A DNA stretch of 25,507 bases from Agrocybe praecox (Eukaryota > Basidiomycota > Agaricomycetes > Agaricales > Agrocybaceae), in contig CAXHKQ010000280.1 of the NCBI GenBank assembly GCA_964017145.1, positions 1 through 25,507 on the forward strand, in the 5' to 3' direction. The notes beneath the pieces were generated by a model. That model was not told the origin of the DNA. It searched no databases and saw only the letters and a list, made by a program, of their open reading frames with translations. The position numbers were made by a program, and so were the translations under genes. Positions 10,901-19,900 of this stretch are shown here, piece by piece; position 1 is the stretch's first letter, and each line of letters starts with the position of its first letter.

Positions 10901-13900
10901 TGCTATGTGACTCTCGACACACTTCGAATGTTTTGGATGTGAGATAGTATCGGGGTGCCAACATTGACTCCGATTACTACCTGGTAGTAACGAAGATAAG
11001 ACCTAGGATATCCATATTGAAGAGCGAGAGGACGCAGCACGCAAAGGGTTCTAACATCGAGACCCTTATTTCGAAGGAAACAGCAACCGCTACAAAATGC
11101 GAAAACCAACAAGCCATTGGAAAATCTATGGAAGAAATGCTCTGCTGCCCTAACATCAGCGGCCAATGAGGTGCTAGGTCAAGCCCAGCGTAGACCGGCT
11201 TGACGCTGAATTTGCAAAGGTTACAAATGAGAAGAAAACGGAAAGGTTGAAGTAGTTCTGCCAGGAGAAACACCAGAGGAGCTGTACCGAGCAGAAGGGG
11301 ATCTACAAGGAGGCGCACATGCAAACGGTTCAGCTTAGTCGAAAGAAGAGGCGTCGTTTCGAGGATACCGAGTTGCAAAAGCTAGAGGTTTTGAGTAAAG
11401 AAAGTGACACCAGCAAGTTTTATCAGCAGTTGAAACGACAAAGAAAAGAATACGCTCCACCAACAACCTTCTGTAACTACGCAAACGGAAACCTTTTGGT
11501 TAACGACGCTGATGTCTTAGCTAGATGGAAAGAGTGTTTTTCGGAGCCCCTTGGAAGCAGCGCGCCGTCTGCTGAAGTTGAAGTAGGCATGATCCCGGCA
11601 ACACCCATCGAAAATCTCGAGCCAGTACCACCACCCTCGATTGCTGAGATAGTAGCGGCCATTAGAACGTTGAAAGCAAACAAAAGCCCTGGATCCGATG
11701 GAAACCACGTCGAGCTCATAAAACATGTTGGAGACAATAATTTCGTGAATCCTCTGCATCAACTTTTCCAGAAGATATCGGCTACGCTAGGAGTGCCGAC
11801 TAAATGAAGTCTCAGTTTGATAGGTTAAGTTAGGTTTAGAAAAAAGGAGACAAAAAGGAGTGTAAAAACTACCGCAATATCAGTGTCTTAAACGCAGCAT
11901 TCAAAATACTATCTTTTATTCTATTTGAGCAACTGGAGCCTTTCCTAGAAGACACCATAGGAGAGTATCATATAAACCGAAAAGCGTCAGAACCTTTTTC
12001 AACAACCAAAGGTTCGGAGAGCCGGGGTCCCAACTACCAACAACAACCTGCTCAACAAGTCAATTCAGCTTCTAGGATATGCCGATTATATTGGCATCGC
12101 AACGTCGGACGTGCGGAGAATGAAGGATAGCTTCTTAAACACCAGTAGCAACAAGAATGGGTCTAGAAGTGAACATAGGAAAATTATATGAAAGCTAGCC
12201 GAAACCAATCCGATACCAGTAACATCAAGATTGGTGTCAATGACTTCGAAGCAGTTAATGATTTTGGGAAGCAGCGTTAATTCCAACAACGACCTGACGC
12301 AGGAAATTGAGAGAAGAGTAATGCTCGCCAACCTCACACTTTTTGGCTTGAGCTGAATCTTGGATCTAATTTTGTGCGGCGTAACACCAAGCTGAAGATC
12401 TACAAAACATCAATGCTATGGAAAAGAAAAATGGAAAAGTAAGAGTTAACTCGGAGATGGGCTTTAGGACAATATAAAGGATGGGCAGGGCTTCCAATAA
12501 CATACATGACATCACAGGTTGTACTCAGATTGCTGATCAGGTTGAGAATCTGAAGACTAGTGAGTGGAAAGTTCTTAAGGTGGGAGATAAGAAGTAGTGT
12601 AGCGAAGGATTATAGACCAATTAGTCTATCCGGATATCAAACTAGGATTAAGCGTAAACAGCTCAAACAAGCGGTAGGCTGCCTAGAGGAAAGCATGCAG
12701 CATTCCTAAACATTGAAGGGGCTTTCAACAACGCGAATGATTCATCCATTACCCAGGCTCTTGAAGGCCTCCGTGTGTCTTGTCCGTGGTGTATGTATAT
12801 TGGAGGAAATAACCTAGGAATATGGTTCCAGAACGGGCATGGGTTCTGGGATTACACATGGTTCCGGGGCATGGAATCTCCCATTTTTAACTATATGCAA
12901 TATTATATATATATGTTGTCGGAAAGGTATTGACTTTAGAAATTTGAATATGGTTCTAGAAGTGTAATCTGAGATGTGTTCTGGGAATGATTTCTGAGAT
13001 TACACATGGTTCTTAGGCATGCAGCCACCATTTTTAAATTATGTGCTTTATGGATATTACCAGAATGGTATTGACTTTAGGAGTCCGAATATAACTTTCA
13101 ATCTGGAAACTGTAATGGTTCGTGGTCATGAAACCTCCAAAGTTCGAATATGAATAAAATGCATATCAGCGGAAAGGTATTGATGACTGAAATCCAATAC
13201 GATTCCAGAGCTTGGATTTGGGGTGGTCCTTAGGGATGATTTCTGGTACTATTGATGTCCGAGGGAGTTGTAGGGTCTCCTACCGGACGCGTCACAGGTG
13301 GCGGATAGTGGACCTGGTAAAAGGGTTTGGGGAAATAAAATACCCATCGCGGACCAAAACCTTCCCTCAGCGAAAGGCCAGTCACCTCTCCTGTTGTATC
13401 ATCGATCGACTACGAAAGACAAAAAGTTAAAGCCTCGGATAAGAACCCCTTTACATGGAAATCGACCCCGGAATGTTATGGACAAAGATCTACGGATATG
13501 TACATGGAATGTTTTAACTCTTAACAGAATTGGCTCCCTACAAGACCTAAGGGAAACTTTGGACCGATACAGAGCTGACGTAACTGCTTTGCAGGAAATT
13601 AGATGGATCGGAAATGGAGAGGTCGAAGACAGAACCAAAACGAAGTGTGATCTGTACTATAGCTGCCATCCAACAAAGCGAGAGTTTGGTGTGGGTTTTG
13701 CGGTAGCCCGTGATTCGAGGTACAGCGTCCTAGGCTGGACACCGATTAACGAGAGGTTGTGTATTTTACGTCTTAAAGGCAAATTTACCAACATCAGCCT
13801 TATATGTGCCCATGCCCCCACAGATGTGCAGGAGGAAAGCCTGAAAGATATCTTCTACGAACAGCTGGATAAAGCGTACGGTTCTTTGCCAAGCTATGAT

Positions 13901-16900
13901 GCGAAGATAGTACTAGGAGATTTCAATGCTCAATTGGGAAAAGACGACGGGATGACAGGAATCGTCGGTAAACACACCCTTCATGCCGACACCAACGACA
14001 ACGGTGTAAGACTAGCATCATTCGCAGCTTCGAGAAACATGGCCATCAGTAGTACCTTTTTCCCCCACCGTGATGTTCACAAGTACACCTGGGTATCTGC
14101 AGACGGAAAAACGAAGAATCAGATTGATCACATACTTTGTGACAAGCGGCATGCTTCGTACATCACGGATGTGAAGACCTTGAGAGGAGCTAACATCGAC
14201 TCTGACCACCACCTTGTCAGAGCAAAGGTCAGATGCAGAATAGAAGCGAAGAGACCACCCCCTTCGCAATCTAACCGCTATAACATCGAGTCCCTTTTGA
14301 ACGCTAATATCACCCAGCGTTTCTCGACGGAACTGGAAGCTAGACTGGTAGCCTTTCCTCAACAGAACACCATCGAGGAAAAGTGGAATTTGTGCTGTAA
14401 AGGACTGAAGGAAGTTGCTCAAAGCGTCCTGGGTCCCCGAAAACCACAGAAAAGGCAGTCCTGGCGTGACAGAGAATATGAGGAGTCGGTTGCGCAAAAG
14501 GAGCTAGCATATAAGCGGAAAGTCCAACGGGATACAAGGGCCAATCGCGAAGCTTTTAGTGAGGCGAGGAGAAGAACAGCAAAGCTAGCGAGGTCAAAGA
14601 AGCGTCAGTTAGAAAAGAAGAACATGGAAAACTTGGAGCTATTACGTGACAGGAATGAAGCCAGAAATTTCTACAAAACCATCAACCAGAGTAGAAAGCC
14701 AATTGTCCCAAACACCATCAGCTGCAAGGACAAGAATGGTAAGATGTTGACATGTAAGGAAGAGGTGGTGAAAAGATGGGCAGAGTATTTTTCAGAGCTT
14801 CTGAACGGAAACCATGAAGCACCCCCTCAAGAAGAAGAAAACCCACAAACAGAGACACGATACAACAACACCGATGTAGTACCCCTACCATCTAAAGCAG
14901 AAGTTCAAACCGCAATCCAAAAGCTCAAGAACAACAAGAGCGCAGGCTCAGATGGCATCCCTGCAGAGTTATTCAAAGCAGCTGGAGAAGGATTCGTCGA
15001 ATGTTTCCACCAGCTAATAACTCAAATTTGGAGCGAAGAAAGAATGCCAAACGAATGGAACGAAAGCATCATCTGTCCTATCTTCAAGAAAGGCGATAGA
15101 TATAACTGCTCAAACTACCGAGGTATCAGTCTTCTGAACATCGCGTATAAGATCCTCTCGTCAATCATCGCAGAAAGAATGAAGCCCTACCTTTCATCAA
15201 TCATTGGTCCCTACCAATGTGGTTTTATGCCAGGGAAATCCACATCCGACCAGATCTTCACGCTAAGACAGATAATCGAGAAAGCATGGGAGTTCCAAGT
15301 CGACTATCACCACCTTTTTGTCGATTTTAAGCAAGCATACGACACCCCAGTCAGACACCAGCTGTTTGAAGCAATGAACCGTTTTGACATCCCTCAAAAG
15401 CTGATTAAGCTATGTCAAATGACGCTGAACAACACCTGGAGTTGTGTAAGGGCTGCTGGCACAACCACAAGTAAGTTTCGTACTCACCGAGGTTTGCGGC
15501 AAGGTGATGCACTTTCATGTGGCCTATTTAACATCATTCTCGAGTTGATTATGAACGTAGCAAACATCAACACAAGCCACGTAATCTTCAACAAGTCTAA
15601 CCAGGTCCTCGGCCATGGAGATGACCTCGATCATATTGGTAGATCTACGGAAGATGTGAAACATTCCTTTCTGTCGATTCAACGAGCTGCGAACTCCATT
15701 GGCCTTCAGGTGAACCAAGAAAAGACGAAGTACCTACTGACAACAAGGTCTAAGAGTCGCCTTTCGGATCTGAACTCAACTGTCAACATGGACCACTACA
15801 ATTTCGAAACGGTAAGAAAGTTCGTATACCTGGGCTCTGAAATAACATCTGATAATGACGTCACCAGCGAAATCAAGAGAAGGATCGTACTGGCAAACAA
15901 GTGTCTCTATGGGCTAAGTAAATTCATGCGGTCCAAAACTACATCAAGAGCTACTAAGTTGAAGCTATACAATGAGCTCATATTGCCAGTGCTACTTTAT
16001 GGTAGTGAATCCTGGACTATCAAAGCAGAAGATGAGCAGCTCCTTAATGTGTTTGAAAGGAAAGTCCTTCGAATGATATATGGCCCAGTTAACTTCGACG
16101 GAGAAGTAAGAAGACGCCACAACGAAGAGTTATACACCATGAGTCGCCAACAACCAGTCGACAAGAACATCAGAACAAAACGACTGAGATGGGCCGGGCA
16201 CGTAAACAGAATAGACGAATGTTTGCCGGCCAGAAAGGTACTATTCACCAACCCACCAGGTACCAGATCAATAGGAGGTCAACGTACAAGGTGGAGAGAC
16301 CTAGTAGAACGAGACACCAAGAAACTAGGTATTAGAGATTGGCAGTCAACATCTAAAGACCGATCATCCTGGGCATCAATAATACGTCAAGCGAATTCGA
16401 GATAAGGATCGTCGCTGGATATGTATGTATGTATGTATGTACTATTGATGGCTCTTGAAAATTACACCTCCAATTTCCGAATATTTGTAACATGCATATC
16501 GCCGGAAAGGTATTGGTCGGGAATCCGAATATGGTTCCAGAAATTGAATCTGAAATGGGCTCTGGGGATGATTTATGGAATTGGAATCATAATAGTTTTC
16601 TAGGAAGAAATCACAAGTCTTCGAGTATGAACCATATGTATATCGTCGGAAAGGTAACGACCGAGGAGTAGATGTAGTTCCATACCCTGAATTTGGGATG
16701 GGATTTATGGATTATTTTTGGATTTCAAATGGTTCCTGGAAAAAAATCTATTTTTCGAATATGAACAATGTATATATCACCGGAAAGGTATTGACTCCGA
16801 ACCCGACTATGGTTCTAGAGCTTAAATCTGGGATGGGCACTAGACGTGATTTCTGCGATTACAAATGACTTATGGGCTTAAATGTTTTGAACATGTTCAA

Positions 16901-19900
16901 TTTGTCCATCACCGAAAAGGTATGGTTACCCAACTCGAAAACTATATAACAAGACTTAAGATCCATGATTTTATTCAAGTCTTAAGGCGCGGTCTGAGAA
17001 GACAATTTAATACATCAAATAGAAATGGTGACTGGGTCACCTACAAAGACATGTTGAGGGAATACAACAAAGCCCGTAAAAAAGCAAAATCGGAGGAGTG
17101 GAGGAGATACTGCGAGCCAATTGAAACGACCAAGGAGGCCGCAAGGCTGAGAAAAATCCTGTCTAAAACAAAATCTTCTCCAACACACCTACAACTTCCA
17201 GATGACCCTTGAGCGCAGTCAAGCGAACTGACAAATACACTTTTACTTGACTCGCACTCTCCAGGTAACACTGTAGTCAGTGACAAATTTATCGTAATTA
17301 ATAGCTCCCCTGATCCGAACGCATCCGACTTCATCACCCTTGAAAAGATAAGGTTTGGAAGGCATCTGTCCAAAGATGCTTCAGGTCACTATTGATCGAA
17401 TGGCACCTCTATTAACGGCTCTTTACAGGTAAAAGTCGTTTTCATTTGTAAAGCTGGGAAGATAAATCACGCATAGGCCAAAAACTATAGACCGCTAAGT
17501 CTATCTTCCTTCTTGCACAAGATCCTGGAAAGGTCGTGGATGAACACATCAGAAGCAAGTTTAGCCCTGATCTAAATTCTAAGAATCAGCTTGCATACAT
17601 CAAGGACAAATACAACGACAAAATCTAAATTCTAAGAATCAGCATGCATACATCAAGGACAAATCAACGGAGGCGGTACTTCATGAGGTGGTAAGGAATG
17701 TGGAGTCATCTCTACATCATAAACAATCCACGCTAGCAGCCTTCTTCGTTATTGAAGGGGCGTGGAACCACAGCTGAAGACTTGGAGGTTATCTCCTCGA
17801 CTAGTCCACTGAATTTCCAATGCAATCGTAAGGTCCGTCCTCATGTATGGGGCCCCTGTTTGGTGGCCAGCAGTCTCCATCAAAGAAAAATGCTGAAACC
17901 TGAATAGGATTCTCAGATGCATTGGGTAGGATTAACGGGAGCGATTAAGTCAACGCCCACTAAAACCCTTTTTGCTATTCTAGGTTTCCCTAGGACTATG
18001 CATTATTTTCGGTGTGCTATGTAGCCCTTAGATTAAAATCCATGGGACAGTGGAAAGCCAGACCATACGGAAATGCTTTCCAAAGACAATATACTGTTAC
18101 GTTTCCAGATAGAAATTTTTGGTACGAACCCGAATCACTTGCTGAAATATTTGTCACAAAGATGGCATGCTCCAAATTACTCCACCTTATAACCTATGAT
18201 GAGAAGACTCGTGGTAGGAAATCCATAGTTATTTGTGTAGATAGCCAAGCGGCTCTGATGGCCTTGAACTCATCACATACAACATCGATTCTAGTTAAGG
18301 AAACCAAGGTACTGCCTAATGAGCTAGGCAGGCATCACCATACAACACTACTTTGGGTACCAGGGCATATTGATGAGGTAGGAAAGGACCTTGAAGACTT
18401 ACTTGCCAAACAAGGTTCAAGCCTTCATATCTCTTGGTCTGAGCAACTACCCATAAAACTAGCCGTTTACAAGGAAAAGGCAGAGAAAAATCCGCTAAAA
18501 GCATCAACCGATAAATGGAAACGCTCGGAAACATCGGTAGAAATATATGGTGCGACGTTGACACCAAACTCTCACTTTCATTCCTACTAAGAACAGGAAA
18601 TGGATTAGGTGGCTGGTCTTTCTGATCACTGGTCCTTGGACCATTGGTAGTTATGCAAGAAGACCAATCTGGACTGTCCTGGTTGTGACTTACTTGTGCA
18701 GGACACTAACATCGAGCTCGAGCAAGCCTGGTACACGTGTCCTTCGCTTTGTGGCATACGTCAGGCCATGTTAGGTAGCTATTGAGTGAGTGAGATCAGT
18801 CAACTTAGCGCCTTTAGCATCACTAGTAAACTTAAATTCATATGTAACATTTCAGAGAGACTCTGAACTATTAGGAGTCTTGCTGTTCTAATGGATACAA
18901 AAGTTACACCTGGATGCTTCACTTTATCGGGGATCATCCGGTTCATGACTATTATTAACCAACCAACCCTTAAGTACATTAAGACTGAAAGCCATAGAAC
19001 ATTTCAGGAGTTCCAGACACGGACATGGTAGAATTACTGATGTTTTTCCATGCAAAACAATCCCCTCGAATCAAGAAGATTGGCAAGCTGGCAGAGCTGA
19101 AATAAAGCTAACAGTATACACAGAGGGTTCGAAAGCCTCCAAAGGCAATGGTTCGGGAATCTATATCCAAGAACTAGACTGCAACTTATCTATAAACTTA
19201 AATCAGAACTGCTCTGTATTTCAGACCGAAGTTCAGGAATCTGGAAGAAAAGGAATTAGAAAATAGGACTATTTCCATATATGTGGATAGTCATGCAGCG
19301 GATAAGGTATTATCATCGTACGAGGCCAAATCCTCTCTGATGAAAACATGCAAAAAAAAATTATAAGAATCTTAGAGAGCAGAGGGCGAAGTCGGCCGGA
19401 AAATAAGAGGGACCAATTTATTCGACCGGGCCTATCTAATCGGTCAGGCGGCTAATTTTTTTCAGCCAAAGTCGGCCGATTATTTTATCGGCCGATTTTT
19501 TCGGCCGGCCGGCTGTTTAAATTAATCGGCTTTGACCTCTGTTAGAGAGCAAAAACAACATACGGCTAAGTCGGGTGTCACTACCACTTTATGGTAGTGA
19601 ATCAAAGCAGAAGATGAGCAGCTCCTTAATGTGTTTGAAAAGAAAGTCCTTCGAATGATATATGGCCCAGTCAACATCGACGGAAAAGTGAGAAGAGTTA
19701 TACAACATGAGTCGCCAACAACCAGTCAATCAGAACATCTGAACAAAACGACTGAGGTAGGCGGGGCTCGTATACAGAATGTATGTACCCCTAGTGCTGC
19801 CCTCCAGTTCCACTTAGCATTGACGAATACATTTGAAAATGCCGAAAAAAAGTGTCAACTAGAAGTGTCAGGCTATATCCAATGACAAAATCAACGTTAA

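Larger units (their letters stand above)
16940..18780 (+). mobile_element. I/LOA/R1-like LINE, decayed copy with RNase H (C2)
   Basis: Order: connector after the endonuclease (16970-17210, LREYNKARKKAKSEEWRRYC and EAARLRKILSK), then TNTLLLDSHSPG at 17230-17265, KAGKINHA and NYRPLSLSS at 17450-17510, thumb pieces near 17830-18010 (LMYGAPVWWPAVSIKE), then an RNase H C-half (VDSQAALMAL at 18240, LLWVPGHIDEVGKD at 18350-18390). The central RT palm is lost. A 53-bp tandem duplication starts at 17571. Stops and frameshifts are numerous. Confidence 0.75.

Noticed and set aside
11819..11838. TTAAGTTAGG stretch resembling insect telomere repeat TTAGG
   Set aside because: Only one or two imperfect units inside a LINE; too short to indicate a telomere.
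13298..13477. GTG at 13298 as the LINE ORF start
   Set aside because: The frame is open but has no ATG before 13478; initiation at GTG is unsupported in this setting.
13298..16405. A host craniofacial development protein 2-like gene
   Set aside because: The endonuclease is followed by a reverse transcriptase, short repeat tail and target duplications, so it is a LINE ORF.
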